From Croceicoccus pelagius (GTDB taxonomy: Bacteria; Pseudomonadota; Alphaproteobacteria; Sphingomonadales; Sphingomonadaceae), in contig NZ_LYWY01000039.1 of the NCBI RefSeq assembly GCF_001661915.1, forward strand, positions 186,001-250,000: a stretch of 64,000 bases of DNA, written 5' to 3'. This document shows positions 36,813-46,542 of the stretch, one piece after another. Made by a program: the position numbers and the translations under genes. How positions within the stretch are numbered: the stretch's first letter is position 1; each line of letters begins with the position of its first letter. The notes beneath the pieces were generated by a model. The model made no database searches. It had not been told where the DNA came from and saw nothing but the letters and a program-made list of their open reading frames with translations.

Positions 36813-36885
36813 TGGGCCCGGCAGGATTCGAACCCGCGACCTAGCCGTTATGAGCGGCCAGCTCTAACCGCTGAGCTACAGGCCC
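36813..36885 (-). tRNA. tRNA with CAT anticodon (probably Ile2, possibly elongator Met)
   Basis: A 73-base cloverleaf without encoded CCA: acceptor GGGCCTG / CGGGCCC, D arm GCTC..GAGC, anticodon arm GGCCG-CTCATAA-CGGCT, T arm GCGGG-TTCGAAT-CCTGC. CAT can mean Met, initiator Met or Ile2 (with lysidine). The first acceptor base pair is normal, so it is not the initiator. Ile2 is favoured by the overall sequence; elongator Met remains possible. Confidence 0.88.
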
Positions 36886-36935
36886 GTGGCGGACGCGACT
36901 AGCGGGGGCAGAGGAGCTTGGCAAGCGCGCTTGCG

Positions 36936-38660
36936 TCAGGCGACGGCTTCGTGTTCGCTTTCGGCCTCGTCAGTCCTTGCTGGAAGAGTGAGGATAAGAG
37001 CGGTGTCGTCGCGTTCAAGGCTGCCGCCGGCCGCCTTGGCCTCGGCGCAGGCGAGGCGCAGGGCAAAGCCGCGGCCCAGCATTCCGGTCGCCAGTTCCTC
37101 GTTGCTGTCGGTGGCAGGCGATGCGCCGAACAGCGTTTCGTCGTCCAGTTCGGCCAGAGCGGGCGGCATCCCGATCGTGATCGTCACCGCATCGGTGCCT
37201 GCGTGGAGTGAGAAGGGCAGCACGTCGCCATCACGAGCCGAACCAGCAACGGTCGCGATCAGGCGCCAGAGGCTGCGTTCCAGTTCGCCCTGTTCGATAG
37301 GTACGGTCATGCCCGGATCGGAAATGCGCGCATCCATGCGGGCGCGGCGTGCGTTCAGCATGGGTGAAGCCTGGTCGACCAGCGATTCGACCAGCGGGCC
37401 GATCGCGGTTGCGCCCGCGCTGATAATGCGAGTGCCGCGCCTCAGGCGGACGAGGCGATCGACCTCTTCAAGCCCTGCCAGCAGCGCCGCCGTCTCTCCG
37501 GCAATGCCAGCCGCTAGAGAGCGGTACTGGTGAGGCACGGGGCCGAACAACTGCTGCTGGATGATCTCGGAGAACCCCTGCAACGCGTTGATCGGCGTGC
37601 GCAGTTCGTGGAGCGCCTGTCTCACGAGATCGCCGCGACGGTCGGGTACAGAGCCTATGTCGCGGGTCAGGCGCGCGTGGTGGCCGAGAAAGCGGCCCAC
37701 GGGATCGAAATGCGGCGCAGCGTCCAGACGCCACACGCCCGAAATCGCGGGCGAGGCCCCGATGGTAACGCGGCCCGAACGAACAGCCTGCTGGCGGCGC
37801 AGCGCGGTCGAGGTCGCCTCATCGACTTTGGCGCTCGCGCTGTCGGAGGGCGAGAGCATCAAGCCGGTCAGCATCGGCGACAGGCGCGCGGCCCAGTCGA
37901 TGCGGCCCTCGGGCGAGATCATGCAGTCGATTTCGCGCGTCGTCGCGATGGGCGGCGGGCCCGCGGACTGAGAGACTTCGTCTTCGAGCAGGTACTCGTC
38001 CCGATCGACAGGCGACTTGCGGCCGGTGGCGACAATTTCCTCGTTGACCTGCTCGCGCCGTTTAAGCCGGAAGCGTTCGATGCGGGCCACGATTTCGGCA
38101 ATGTCGCCGTCGCGCGGTGTTTCGGCGGGGGGCTGAGTGACCGCCGGCGGGGGCGGCGCAGGCATGCGCGGCGCGCGGGACGGGACGGGGGCGCTGGGCG
38201 TTAGTTCGTCGGCGAGCGAGGTTCGCTTCTTCCCCCGTTCGGCGAACAGCGGGGGCGGTGCCTCGACATTGCGGGCTCGGCCCGTGGTGCGCGCGCTGCG
38301 GACGCGGTTCTGCAAGCTTTCGTCGAGCACGCTGATCAGCACCGTCCAGCCGTCCTCGTCGAGATCGGCCGCGTCGATCGCGGCATTGGCGACTTCTTCC
38401 TCCCCCTCGCAGAGCTGGGCCACCAGCGGGGCGGAGCGCAGGCGCAGGGCAGGGTCGGCGAGGATCTTCGCGCGTTCGAAGGCCGGGATGCGGCGGGCAA
38501 GGGCGGCAAGGCGCAGGAACGAGGCCGCGACGAGCGAGCCGTCCGCCACCGTGCGCCCGCTGCCGAGGAGGTCGACGAGCTGCTGATACTGCGCGCGTGC
38601 GGAAGTATCGCTGTCGGCAGCGACTTCGAGCACTGTGCGCAAACGGTCGTCGAGTGTCAT
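36936..38660 (-). CDS. sensor histidine kinase-like protein with helical N-terminus
   Basis: A 574-residue soluble protein. The H-box is VRQALHELRTPINALQGFSEI with His near residue 350, followed by a long dimerisation helix. The ATP-binding domain is degenerate: there is GMLGRGFALRLACAEAKAAGG near 535 (G2-like) but no clear N-box. Residues 1-130 are helical (ADPALRLRSAPLVAQLCEGE near 72), similar to the HEAT-like DUF2336 fold, and 150-200 is Pro-rich. No membrane segments, so it senses a cytoplasmic signal. No response regulator is adjacent. The ATG at 38658-38660 has GGGGGAA before it. Kinase activity is uncertain. Confidence 0.75.
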   Translation of the reverse strand: MTLDDRLRTVLEVAADSDTSARAQYQQLVDLLGSGRTVADGSLVAASFLRLAALARRIPAFERAKILADPALRLRSAPLVAQLCEGEEEVANAAIDAADLDEDGWTVLISVLDESLQNRVRSARTTGRARNVEAPPPLFAERGKKRTSLADELTPSAPVPSRAPRMPAPPPPAVTQPPAETPRDGDIAEIVARIERFRLKRREQVNEEIVATGRKSPVDRDEYLLEDEVSQSAGPPPIATTREIDCMISPEGRIDWAARLSPMLTGLMLSPSDSASAKVDEATSTALRRQQAVRSGRVTIGASPAISGVWRLDAAPHFDPVGRFLGHHARLTRDIGSVPDRRGDLVRQALHELRTPINALQGFSEIIQQQLFGPVPHQYRSLAAGIAGETAALLAGLEEVDRLVRLRRGTRIISAGATAIGPLVESLVDQASPMLNARRARMDARISDPGMTVPIEQGELERSLWRLIATVAGSARDGDVLPFSLHAGTDAVTITIGMPPALAELDDETLFGASPATDSNEELATGMLGRGFALRLACAEAKAAGGSLERDDTALILTLPARTDEAESEHEAVA

Positions 38661-38921
38661 CAATTCCCCCGGGCGGGGCGGCAATGCGGCATCGACAGGG
38701 GTGATGACGCACGTGATTCCGCCCCTGTGCTTGAGGTAAACATCGTCTTAACGGGGGGGAAGGGGAACGATCTGTCCGTTGCAAAGTGGAACAGGCATCG
38801 TCATAGTTCATTTATTGCGTAGTGGGGCCATCCTGTTATCCGCAAGTTGCGGTATCAGGCATTTTCCGTTTCCCTAGATCAGGAGCGTGGCCTGATTCGC
38901 CGCGAACAGGGTTTGACGAGC

Positions 38922-39383
38922 ATGATTTTTGACGAGATCGATCGCAGGCTTCTTGCCGAACTGCAGGCAGAAGGCCGGATCACGAACGTGGAACTGGCCA
39001 GCCGGGTGGGCCTGACGGCTCCGCCGTGCCTGAGGCGCGTGCGTGCGCTTGAGGAAAGCGGCGCGATCCAGGGGTATCACGCCGATCTCGATCCCGCGAC
39101 GCTGGGCTTCACCATCACCGTATTCGCGATGGTCAGCCTGAAGAGTCAGGCCGAGGACGCGCTGCGTTCGTTCGAGGAGCACGTGCTGAAGCTTCCCGAA
39201 GTGCGCGAATGTCACATGCTCAACGGCGAGATCGACTTCATTCTGAAGATCGTGAGCAAGGACCTGCAGCGCTTCCAGGAATTCCTGACCAGCAGCCTGA
39301 CGCCCGCTCCTAACGTAGCAAGCGTAAAGACATCGCTCGTCATCCGCCGTTCGAAGAACGAACCCGGCGTTCCGCTGGGCTGA
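38922..39383 (+). CDS. Lrp/AsnC family transcriptional regulator
   Basis: A 153-residue regulator. The N-terminal winged helix has DEIDRRLLAELQAEGRITNVEL at residue 4 (split across the helix) and RVGLTAPPCLRRVRALEESG near 29. The C-terminal RAM (amino-acid-binding) domain has VRECHMLNGEIDFILKIVSKD near 96. Such regulators respond to amino acids and often control nearby or unlinked catabolic genes. The ATG at 38922 (MIFDEIDRRLL) is the family-typical start. It is divergent from the histidine kinase gene with about 260 bases between them. Confidence 0.9.
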   Translation: MIFDEIDRRLLAELQAEGRITNVELASRVGLTAPPCLRRVRALEESGAIQGYHADLDPATLGFTITVFAMVSLKSQAEDALRSFEEHVLKLPEVRECHMLNGEIDFILKIVSKDLQRFQEFLTSSLTPAPNVASVKTSLVIRRSKNEPGVPLG

Positions 39384-39387
39384 GCGT

Positions 39388-39987
39388 ATGCGGCTTCCCA
39401 TGCGGAACCGCGCTTTCCTTTTGGTCATTACCCTGGCGCTCGCGGCGTGCAGCGAGGAACCGCGTGATGCGCAGGTCTCTGCCCCGCGTCAGGCGATGAT
39501 GGACGGCATGCCGGCAGATGCGCGGGGTCTGCGCAAGGTTGCGACGTTCGATGCCGACGTACTGGTGCTGAGCCGCCGTAACTATGGCGGATTGTTCGGC
39601 GATACATTCTCGGACTACTCGCCCGTCGATCTGGCAGTCGCGTGGAGCGAGGGCGCAAGGGCCGAAGTGCACTCGCAGATCAAGATCCGACAGTCGGGCC
39701 GGTTCTACTACTGGCGGGCGGGCGGGGACGCATGGCAGGATCCGCGTGTGCGCCGCTTCGGCAAGCATTCGGCCAACTGGCACCTCATTCCCGCTGACGA
39801 GGCGATCGCGAGGAAGATCGACGGGATCGGCGAGAACGACGTCGTCGGCCTCAAAGGCTATCTGGTGGACATCGACGCGCCTGACGGTTCCCGTTGGCGC
39901 ACTTCGCGTACCCGCAATGACCAAGGGGCCGGGGCGTGCGAGATCATCCTCGTGACCGAGGTGCGCGCCTATGATCAGGCGGCCTGA
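39388..39987 (+). CDS. hypothetical lipoprotein
   Basis: A 199-residue exported protein with a lipobox (LVITLALAACSEE, Cys near residue 22). After a linker it has a globular domain with ADVLVLSRRNYGGLFGDTFSDY near 58 and VDLAVAWSEG, ending in CEIILVTEVRAY. Proteins like this are found across sphingomonads and annotated as hypothetical. It starts five bases after the Lrp gene, so it is probably cotranscribed with it. An alternative start at 39400 gives a shorter signal peptide. Confidence 0.72.
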   Translation: MRLPMRNRAFLLVITLALAACSEEPRDAQVSAPRQAMMDGMPADARGLRKVATFDADVLVLSRRNYGGLFGDTFSDYSPVDLAVAWSEGARAEVHSQIKIRQSGRFYYWRAGGDAWQDPRVRRFGKHSANWHLIPADEAIARKIDGIGENDVVGLKGYLVDIDAPDGSRWRTSRTRNDQGAGACEIILVTEVRAYDQAA

Positions 39988-40032
39988 CTTCTAGGGAAAA
40001 GCGTGCCGGAGCGGGTGGCTCCGAACAGGACC

Positions 40033-41379
40033 TCAGCCCCGCTCGGCAAGCCACTCCTCGAGCCACTTGATGGTGTAGTCGCCGTTCAGGAAGTCAGTTT
40101 GCCGGATCAGTTCCTGATGCAGCGGGATCGAGGTCTGCACGCCTTCGATCACCATCTCTTCCAGCGCGCGCTTGAGCCGCATGATGCAGCCTTCGCGGGT
40201 GCGGCCATAGACGATCAGCTTGGCGATCATCGAATCGTAATAGGGCGGGATGCGGTAACCCGCATAGAGCCCCGAATCGACGCGCACGTGCATGCCGCCA
40301 GCCGCGTGGTAGTTCTTCACCTCGCCCGGGCTGGGCGCGAAAGTGAAGGCGTTTTCCGCGTTGATGCGGCATTCGATCGCGTGGCCGGTGAAGCGCAGTT
40401 CGTCCTGTGTGACCGAAAGTGGCTTGCCGTCGGCGATACGAATCTGTTCGCGCACCAGGTCGACGCCCGTGATCGCTTCTGTCACGGGGTGTTCGACCTG
40501 CAGGCGGGTGTTCATCTCGATGAAGTAGAACTCGCCGTTTTCCCACAGGAACTCGATCGTGCCCGCGCCGCGATAGCCCATTTCGGCCATCGCATCGGCG
40601 CAGACCTTGCCCATGCGGTTGCGTTCTTCCTCGCTGATGACGGGCGAGGGTGCTTCTTCGAGAACCTTCTGGTGGCGGCGCTGCAACGAACAGTCGCGTT
40701 CGCCAAGGTGAATGGCATTGCCCTCACCGTCGCCGAAGACCTGGAATTCGATGTGGCGCGGGTTGCCGAGATACTTCTCGATATACACCGTCGCGTCGCC
40801 GAAAGCGGATTTCGCCTCGCTGCCGGCCTGCTTCATCAGGGTTTCGAGGTTTTCTTCGGCGTCGCAGACCTTCATGCCGCGGCCACCGCCGCCCGACGCG
40901 GCCTTGATGATGACCGGATAACCGATTTCGGCCGCAATCTTGCGGGCTTCGTCGTAATCCGAAACCGCACCGTCCGAACCCGGCACCAGCGGCAGGCCCA
41001 ATTCGCCGGCCGACTTCTTGGCCGCGACCTTGTCGCCCATCGTGCGGATGTGTTCGGGCTTGGGCCCGATCCACTTGAGGCCGTGCGCCTCGACGATTTC
41101 GGCGAACTTCGCGTTTTCCGAAAGGAAGCCGTAGCCGGGGTGGATCGCATCGGCATTGGAGATTTCCGCTGCCGAGATGATCGCCGCCATGTTCAGATAG
41201 CTGTCGGTCGCCGAAGGCGGGCCGATGCAGACCGCCTGGTCGGCCAGCCGCACGTGCATGGCATCGGCGTCGGCGGTGGAGTGTACCGCCACCGTCTCGA
41301 TGCCCATTTCATGCGCGGCGCGGTGGACACGCAGCGCGATCTCGCCGCGGTTGGCGATGAGAATGCGCGAGATTGCCAT
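40033..41379 (-). CDS. accC: acetyl-CoA carboxylase, biotin carboxylase subunit
   Basis: A 448-residue ATP-grasp enzyme. It carboxylates biotin on AccB with bicarbonate and ATP, the first half of malonyl-CoA synthesis. Visible: the start [27 protein letters not shown] near residue 84, the glycine-rich loop [13 protein letters not shown] near 159, and the catalytic [16 protein letters not shown] near 288. It lies 13 bases downstream of accB; the two form the conserved accBC operon. Confidence 0.96.
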   Translation of the reverse strand: MAISRILIANRGEIALRVHRAAHEMGIETVAVHSTADADAMHVRLADQAVCIGPPSATDSYLNMAAIISAAEISNADAIHPGYGFLSENAKFAEIVEAHGLKWIGPKPEHIRTMGDKVAAKKSAGELGLPLVPGSDGAVSDYDEARKIAAEIGYPVIIKAASGGGGRGMKVCDAEENLETLMKQAGSEAKSAFGDATVYIEKYLGNPRHIEFQVFGDGEGNAIHLGERDCSLQRRHQKVLEEAPSPVISEEERNRMGKVCADAMAEMGYRGAGTIEFLWENGEFYFIEMNTRLQVEHPVTEAITGVDLVREQIRIADGKPLSVTQDELRFTGHAIECRINAENAFTFAPSPGEVKNYHAAGGMHVRVDSGLYAGYRIPPYYDSMIAKLIVYGRTREGCIMRLKRALEEMVIEGVQTSIPLHQELIRQTDFLNGDYTIKWLEEWLAERG

Positions 41380-41392
41380 TGCTGGACCCCGC

Positions 41393-41887
41393 TCAGTCGA
41401 TCACGACGAGCGGCTGGTCGAATTCGACCGGCTCGCCATTGTTGACGAGGATCTGGCTGATCGTGCCGGCCTTGGGGGCGGGGATCGCGTTCATGACCTT
41501 CATCGCTTCGACGATGAGAAGCGTTTCGCCGGCCTTCACCTTCTGGCCGACCGTGATGTAGTCGGGCGCGCCGGGTTCTGGGGCGAGATAGCAGGTGCCG
41601 ACCATCGGCGACTTTACCGCATCGGCTGAAACCGCAGAGGCGGCGTCGGCTGCGGGCGCGGCGGCCGACGCAGGCGCGGCTGCGGGCGCAGCGGCCATGG
41701 GCATCGCGACGGGCGCAGCGGCAGCGGCAAGGGCCGCACGCGATACTTTGATCTTACGATCGCCGTCCTCGACCTCGATCTCGGTCAGGCCGGTTTCGGC
41801 CAACAGTTCGGCGAGTTCACGCACGAGTGCGCTGTCAACATTCATTCCGGCCGTGCGGCGGCCGGTGGGGGTCTTGGCTTCGCCCAT
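41393..41887 (-). CDS. accB: acetyl-CoA carboxylase, biotin carboxyl carrier protein
   Basis: A 164-residue BCCP. The N-terminal region [20 protein letters not shown] is followed by an Ala/Pro-rich flexible linker (about 62-95) and the biotinyl domain with the biotinylated lysine in EAMKVMN near residue 130. The start at 41885-41887 ([11 protein letters not shown]) has GAGGA six bases upstream; an internal ATG at 41843-41845 would also keep the domain. accC follows. Confidence 0.94.
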   Translation of the reverse strand: MGEAKTPTGRRTAGMNVDSALVRELAELLAETGLTEIEVEDGDRKIKVSRAALAAAAAPVAMPMAAAPAAAPASAAAPAADAASAVSADAVKSPMVGTCYLAPEPGAPDYITVGQKVKAGETLLIVEAMKVMNAIPAPKAGTISQILVNNGEPVEFDQPLVVID

Positions 41888-41992
41888 GTAGTCCTCGGCT
41901 AAGCAGTTACAGGTTGCAGGCGGCGCTACGCGCAGCAGGAACCATTCGCAAGAGCAAAGGGCCAAGTTCCCCCAGCGGCAGGACGAGCGATC

Positions 41993-42406
41993 CTAGCGGT
42001 CGATGCCTTTGGCCTTACCCCACTGGCGGGCGACGGTGTAGCCGAGATAGCCGGTCCCGAAGAGCGCGTAGAGCGGTTCGGGCAGGCCGTTGAGGTAGCG
42101 GGTCATGCCGTCGGCGATGGCGAGTGCGGCTGTGGGATCGAAGGCGGCGACCAGTCCCATCGGGATGGCGAAGAGGATCATCGCGTACATCACGTAGAGA
42201 AAACCGGGGCGCGCCCTGCTGGTCCACGGATCGGCGGAATTGGCCTCTGCGACGATGGCGGAAAGGCGGGCCTCGACCATCTGCATCTCGTGCGTGCCTT
42301 CGAGCTTCAGGAGTTCGAGCTTGGCTCTCTCGCGGGCCTCCTTGTCGGGGATGACCTTGTCGATGATGCGGGTGATCGGGACGATGAGCGAATCGAGAAC
42401 GGGCAA
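41993..42406 (-). CDS. 3TM-type holin family protein (orphan)
   Basis: A 137-residue protein with a charged N-terminal helix (ITRIIDKVIPDKEARERAKLE) and the motif ANSADPWTSRARPGFLYVMYA near residue 56. Two or three membrane helices follow, and the C-terminus ends in TVARQWGKAKGIDR. This is the pattern of 3TM holins used by GTA and phage lysis modules in alphaproteobacteria, where the holin usually stands beside an N-acetylmuramidase or other endolysin. No lysin gene is next to it. It is far from the decaying GTA cluster (about 31 kb), as lysis genes of such GTAs often are. Lysis role inferred. Confidence 0.72.
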   Translation of the reverse strand: MPVLDSLIVPITRIIDKVIPDKEARERAKLELLKLEGTHEMQMVEARLSAIVAEANSADPWTSRARPGFLYVMYAMILFAIPMGLVAAFDPTAALAIADGMTRYLNGLPEPLYALFGTGYLGYTVARQWGKAKGIDR

Positions 42407-42519
42407 GGGGGACCTCCTGTTTCGGCGTTTTTCGATGAAGGTGCCACCAAGACCATTGCGCGCAGGCAGTAGGAAAATAAATTCGCGCGTTCAGGCAGGT
42501 AATTCGGGAAGGGCGCGTT

Positions 42520-43107
42520 TTGGCAGTTACGATCAGGTCGCTGACAGGGGAAGAGATCAAGGCGGCGATCCCTGCGCTTGCAGCGCTGCGCATCGCGGTC
42601 TTTGCTGAGTGGCCGTACCTTTACGACGGCGATCTCGCCTACGAGGAAGACTACTTGCGCGAATTCGCCGCCGCGCCGGATGCGGTGCTGGTTGCCGCGA
42701 TGGATGGCGATCGGATCGTCGGCGCTGCCACGGCCTCGCCCATGGCGGCGCAGAAGGACGAGTTCCGGCGCCCGTTCGAGAAGCGCGGCCTTGCCACGCA
42801 GGACATGTTCTATTTCGGCGAATCCGTCCTGCTGCCCGAATATCGCGGGCAGGGCATCGGCCACGCCTTCTTCGACCACCGCGAGACGCAGGCGCGCAAG
42901 TGCAGTGCTAAGACCGCCTGCTTTGCCGCCGTGGTCCGGCCTGCCGACCATCCCGACCGTCCGGCCAATTACCGCCCGCTGGACGCGTTCTGGCAAGCGC
43001 GCGGCTATGAAAAAGTACCGGGATTCGAGACGGGTCTTGCCTGGAAGGACCATCGTGACGCCGCCGAGACGGAAAAGGCGATGCAATACTGGATGCGGGC
43101 GCTGTAA
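42520..43107 (+). CDS. GNAT family N-acetyltransferase
   Basis: A 195-residue acetyltransferase. The acetyl-CoA binding loop is in FGESVLLPEYRGQGIGHAFF near residue 98 (R/Q-x-x-G-x-G as RGQGIG). The start is a TTG at 42520, well supported by GGGAAGGG six bases upstream; no ATG lies nearby in frame. The N-terminus ITIRSLTGEEI-like (here VTIRSLTGEEI) is normal for the fold. The substrate is unknown. It is divergent from the holin gene. Confidence 0.8.
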   Translation: MAVTIRSLTGEEIKAAIPALAALRIAVFAEWPYLYDGDLAYEEDYLREFAAAPDAVLVAAMDGDRIVGAATASPMAAQKDEFRRPFEKRGLATQDMFYFGESVLLPEYRGQGIGHAFFDHRETQARKCSAKTACFAAVVRPADHPDRPANYRPLDAFWQARGYEKVPGFETGLAWKDHRDAAETEKAMQYWMRAL

Positions 43108-43292
43108 TGCTTCGCATAAGCTGCCCTTAATTGCGTAAAATTGGCGGGTTATCGCGCTGAACTATGGGAGTGTGGTGGAATCCGTCGCAAAGGCGTTCAG
43201 ATAAGGTGATAAACGTCTTGGCGAAATTGCTAGTGTAGGGTCCTGCTCGAAAAGAGCCGTGCGATTCAGCGCGGTGCAGGAGGCGAGGACGA

Positions 43293-44576
43293 ATGAACCA
43301 ATACCAGACAGGGTTCGGCAACGAATTCCAGACCGAGGCGGTGAAGGGAGCGTTGCCCGTCGGTCGCAATAGTCCCCAAAAGCCTGCCTTCGGTCTTTAT
43401 GCCGAACAGTTCTCGACCAGCGCCTTCACGATGGCCCGCGCCGAGAACAAGCGCAGCTGGTTCTATCGCATGCGCCCGACCACCGCGCACGGCGCGTTCG
43501 AGCCGCTGGACACGATGCTGCGCGTGTCGAGTGCGCCTTTTCCCGATGCCAGCCCCAACCGCTATCGCTGGGATCCGCTGCCCATGCCAGAGGCGGCGAC
43601 CGACTGGCTCGAAGGCCTCGTCACTTATGGCGGCAATGGCGATGTCGGCACCGGTGCTGGGATCGCGGTGCACATGTATGCCGCGAACCGGTCGATGGAG
43701 CGGCGGGTTTTCCAGTCGAGCGACGGCGAACTGCTGATCGTTCCGCAACTCGGCACTCTGCACATCGATACCGAAATGGGTCGCATGGACGTGCCGCCGG
43801 GGCACATCGCGGTCATCCCGCGCGGCTTGCGCTTTGCCGTGCGGCTCAGCGAACCTTCGCGCGGCTACGTCTGCGAAAACTATGGTTCGCCCTTCCGCCT
43901 GCCCGACCTTGGGCCTATCGGCGCGAATGGCCTCGCCAATCCTCGCGATTTCGAAACGCCGGTCGCCTGGTTCGAGGATGTGGACCGCGATTTCGAGTGG
44001 GTGCAGAAGTTCCAGGGCAAGTTCTGGCGCACTGTGCTCGACCACTCGCCGTTCGATGTCGTCGCGTGGCACGGCAATACCGTGCCCTACCGCTATGACC
44101 TTGCGCGCTTCAACACGATCGGTTCGGTCAGCTTCGATCACCCCGATCCCTCGATCTTCACCGTCCTGACTTCACCCAGCGAGACTGCCGGAACCGCGAA
44201 CTGCGATTTCGTGATTTTTCCGCCGCGCTGGATGGTGGCCGAGGATACTTTTCGCCCCCCGTGGTTTCATCGTAACGTGATGAGCGAATTTATGGGACTG
44301 GTGCAGGGTGTCTATGATGCCAAGGAAGGCGGGGGCTTCGTGCCCGGCGGTGCCAGCCTGCACAACCAGATGAACGGTCACGGCCCCGATGCGGAAAGCA
44401 CCAGGCGGGCCATGCAGACAGCGCTGCGGCCCCAGAAGATCGCCGATACCATGGCCTTCATGTTCGAAAGCCGCTGGGTCATCCGGCCCACGCCTTTCGC
44501 GCTGACCAGCCCGACGCTGCAGGACGACTACGACACCTGCTGGAAGGGCTTCAGGAAGGCGCAACTGCCGCGGTGA
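43293..44576 (+). CDS. hmgA: homogentisate 1,2-dioxygenase
   Basis: A 427-residue non-haem iron dioxygenase that opens homogentisate to maleylacetoacetate in tyrosine and phenylalanine breakdown. It starts [20 protein letters not shown], a strong family signature. The iron ligands fall in [16 protein letters not shown] near residue 322 and in [10 protein letters not shown] near 359. It is the first gene of hmgA-fahA-maiA; its stop overlaps a GTG just before fahA. The 185-base upstream region holds no clear operator. Confidence 0.96.
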   Translation: MNQYQTGFGNEFQTEAVKGALPVGRNSPQKPAFGLYAEQFSTSAFTMARAENKRSWFYRMRPTTAHGAFEPLDTMLRVSSAPFPDASPNRYRWDPLPMPEAATDWLEGLVTYGGNGDVGTGAGIAVHMYAANRSMERRVFQSSDGELLIVPQLGTLHIDTEMGRMDVPPGHIAVIPRGLRFAVRLSEPSRGYVCENYGSPFRLPDLGPIGANGLANPRDFETPVAWFEDVDRDFEWVQKFQGKFWRTVLDHSPFDVVAWHGNTVPYRYDLARFNTIGSVSFDHPDPSIFTVLTSPSETAGTANCDFVIFPPRWMVAEDTFRPPWFHRNVMSEFMGLVQGVYDAKEGGGFVPGGASLHNQMNGHGPDAESTRRAMQTALRPQKIADTMAFMFESRWVIRPTPFALTSPTLQDDYDTCWKGFRKAQLPR

Positions 44577-44611
44577 TGCGCGGCTTCGCAGAGATAACGA
44601 CAAGGATGCAA

Positions 44612-45901
44612 ATGCTCGACCATACCCACGACGCCCAAGCCACGAGCTGGGTCGAAAGCGCCAACCGACACGCTGATTTTCCCGTCCAGAATCTGCCGCT
44701 CGGCATATTCTCGCCCAAGGGAGAGAAAGACTTGCGGGGCGGCGTCGCGATCGGCGACAAGATCCTGTGCCTGCGTGGCGCGGCGAGCGTGCTTTCTGGC
44801 AAGGCGGCAGAAGCGGCAAAGCTGGCCGATGCGGCTTCGCTCAACGCGCTGTTCGCAGAAGGCAACGCGATGGCCGATACGCTGCGGCTGGGCCTGTTCG
44901 AACTGTTGACCGACGCGAACAAGGCGGACATTGCGGGCAGGATGCTGTTCGCGGCGGACGAATGCGATTTGTTCGTTCCGTTCCACGTCGGCGACTACAC
45001 CGATTTCTACACCGGGATAGAGCATGCCAAGAACATCGGCGCGCTGTTCCGGCCCGACAATCCGCTGCTGCCGAACTACAAGTACGTGCCGATCGGCTAT
45101 CACGGGCGCAGTTCCTCGATCCGGGCAAGCGGTGCCGACGTGATCCGCCCCTCGGGCCAGACCCGCCCGGTAGATGGCGAGACCCCGCCGTTCCAGCCAA
45201 GCGCGCGGCTCGACTACGAAATGGAAATGGCGATCTGGACCAGCGGGTCGAACGATCTTGGCAAGCCGGTGCCGATCGCTGAGGCGGGGAGCCACATCGC
45301 GGGTCTGTCGATCCTCAACGACTGGTCGGCGCGCGATCTGCAGGCGTGGGAATACCAGCCGCTCGGGCCCTTTCTTGCCAAGAACTTCCTGTCCACCGTA
45401 TCGCCGTGGATCGTGACGAGCGCGGCGCTCGCCCCCTTCCGCACGGCGCAGCCGGACCGACCCGAGGGCGATCCGAAGCCGCTCGATTACCTTTGGGACG
45501 ACACCGATCAGAAGTCGGGTGCATACGCGATTTCGATGGAAGTGCTGCTCAGCACCGCGAAGATGCGCGAGGCGGGGATGGAGCCGCATCGCCTGAGCAA
45601 GGGGCCGATGACGGCGATGTACTGGACGGCGGCGCAGCTTGTCGCGCACCACACGGTCAACGGCTGCAACCTTCAGCCGGGCGACCTGCTTGGCACCGGC
45701 ACACTGTCAGGGCCGGACGCGTCGAGCTTCGGTTCGCTGATTGAGCTGTCGGGCGGGGGCAAGAATCCCATCGAACTGCCGAACGGCGAGACTCGCACTT
45801 TCCTTGAAAACGGGGACGAGATCATCATGCGCGCGCACGGCGAGGCGCAAGGCGCACGCACAATCGGGTTTGGCGAGTGCCGGGGCCGGGTCGTCGGCTG
45901 A
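44612..45901 (+). CDS. fahA: fumarylacetoacetase
   Basis: A 429-residue hydrolase that splits fumarylacetoacetate to fumarate and acetoacetate, the last step of the pathway. It has DFYTGIEHAKNIG near residue 131, IGYHGRSSSIRASG near 159, RLDYEMEMAIW near 198 and ILNDWSARDLQAWEYQPLG near 232, including the metal-binding acidic residues. The ATG at 44612 (MLDHTHDAQA) is chosen because AAGGA precedes it and it matches family N-termini; an open frame begins at a GTG overlapping hmgA (44573). The stop overlaps the maiA start. Confidence 0.95.
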   Translation: MLDHTHDAQATSWVESANRHADFPVQNLPLGIFSPKGEKDLRGGVAIGDKILCLRGAASVLSGKAAEAAKLADAASLNALFAEGNAMADTLRLGLFELLTDANKADIAGRMLFAADECDLFVPFHVGDYTDFYTGIEHAKNIGALFRPDNPLLPNYKYVPIGYHGRSSSIRASGADVIRPSGQTRPVDGETPPFQPSARLDYEMEMAIWTSGSNDLGKPVPIAEAGSHIAGLSILNDWSARDLQAWEYQPLGPFLAKNFLSTVSPWIVTSAALAPFRTAQPDRPEGDPKPLDYLWDDTDQKSGAYAISMEVLLSTAKMREAGMEPHRLSKGPMTAMYWTAAQLVAHHTVNGCNLQPGDLLGTGTLSGPDASSFGSLIELSGGGKNPIELPNGETRTFLENGDEIIMRAHGEAQGARTIGFGECRGRVVG

Positions 45902-46542
45902 TGACGCTCACGCTCCACGGCTACTGGCGTTCTGGTACCAGCTACCGCACGCGCATCGCGCTGAACCTGAAGGGTTTGGAATACGCGCAAGTCACGCACG
46001 ACTTGCGCAAGGGCGAGCAGAAGAACGCAGCCTATACCGCGCTCGCGCCGCAGGGGCTGGTGCCGGCTCTGGAGATCGGTAACGGCGTGGTCCTGCCGCA
46101 GAGCGTCGCTATCCTCGAATGGCTGGAGGACACGCACCCCGAACCGCCGCTGCTGCCACGCGATGCGAACGAGCGGGCCATCGCCCGCGCCATGTGCGCC
46201 ACGATCGGCAGCGACGTTCATCCGCTGAACAACCTGCGTATCCTTAAATACCTGAAGAACGAACTGGGGCAGGAGCAGGCGGCAGTCGATGCATGGGCGC
46301 GCCACTGGATCGCGGAAGGTTTTGCCGCCCTCGACACAATGATCGCGGCGCACGGGGCCGGCTATGCCTATGGCGCGACGCCGAGTTTGGTGGACTGCTA
46401 CCTGGTGCCGCAGGTCTATTCGGCCGAGCGGTTCGGCAGCACGCTGTCGGCCTATCCGAACCTGATGGCAGCATACGAGAAGGCGGCAGCGCATCCCGCG
46501 ATCGCGGCCGCGCATCCCGACAAGCAGCCGGACGCCGATTAG
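45901..46542 (+). CDS. maiA: maleylacetoacetate isomerase (zeta-class GST)
   Basis: A 213-residue zeta glutathione transferase that isomerises maleylacetoacetate to fumarylacetoacetate with glutathione as cofactor. The active-site motif is YWRSGTSYRTRIALNLKGL near residue 6 (zeta consensus SSCSWRVRIAL), and the glutathione site is LPQSVAILEWLED near 62. The ATG overlaps the fahA TGA. Its stop overlaps that of the convergent LysR gene by four bases. Confidence 0.94.
   Translation: MTLTLHGYWRSGTSYRTRIALNLKGLEYAQVTHDLRKGEQKNAAYTALAPQGLVPALEIGNGVVLPQSVAILEWLEDTHPEPPLLPRDANERAIARAMCATIGSDVHPLNNLRILKYLKNELGQEQAAVDAWARHWIAEGFAALDTMIAAHGAGYAYGATPSLVDCYLVPQVYSAERFGSTLSAYPNLMAAYEKAAAHPAIAAAHPDKQPDAD

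Noticed and set aside
40007-40023. Hairpin CGGAGC / GCTCCG between the lipoprotein gene and accC as a terminator
   Set aside because: The stem is short and no T-run follows on either strand.
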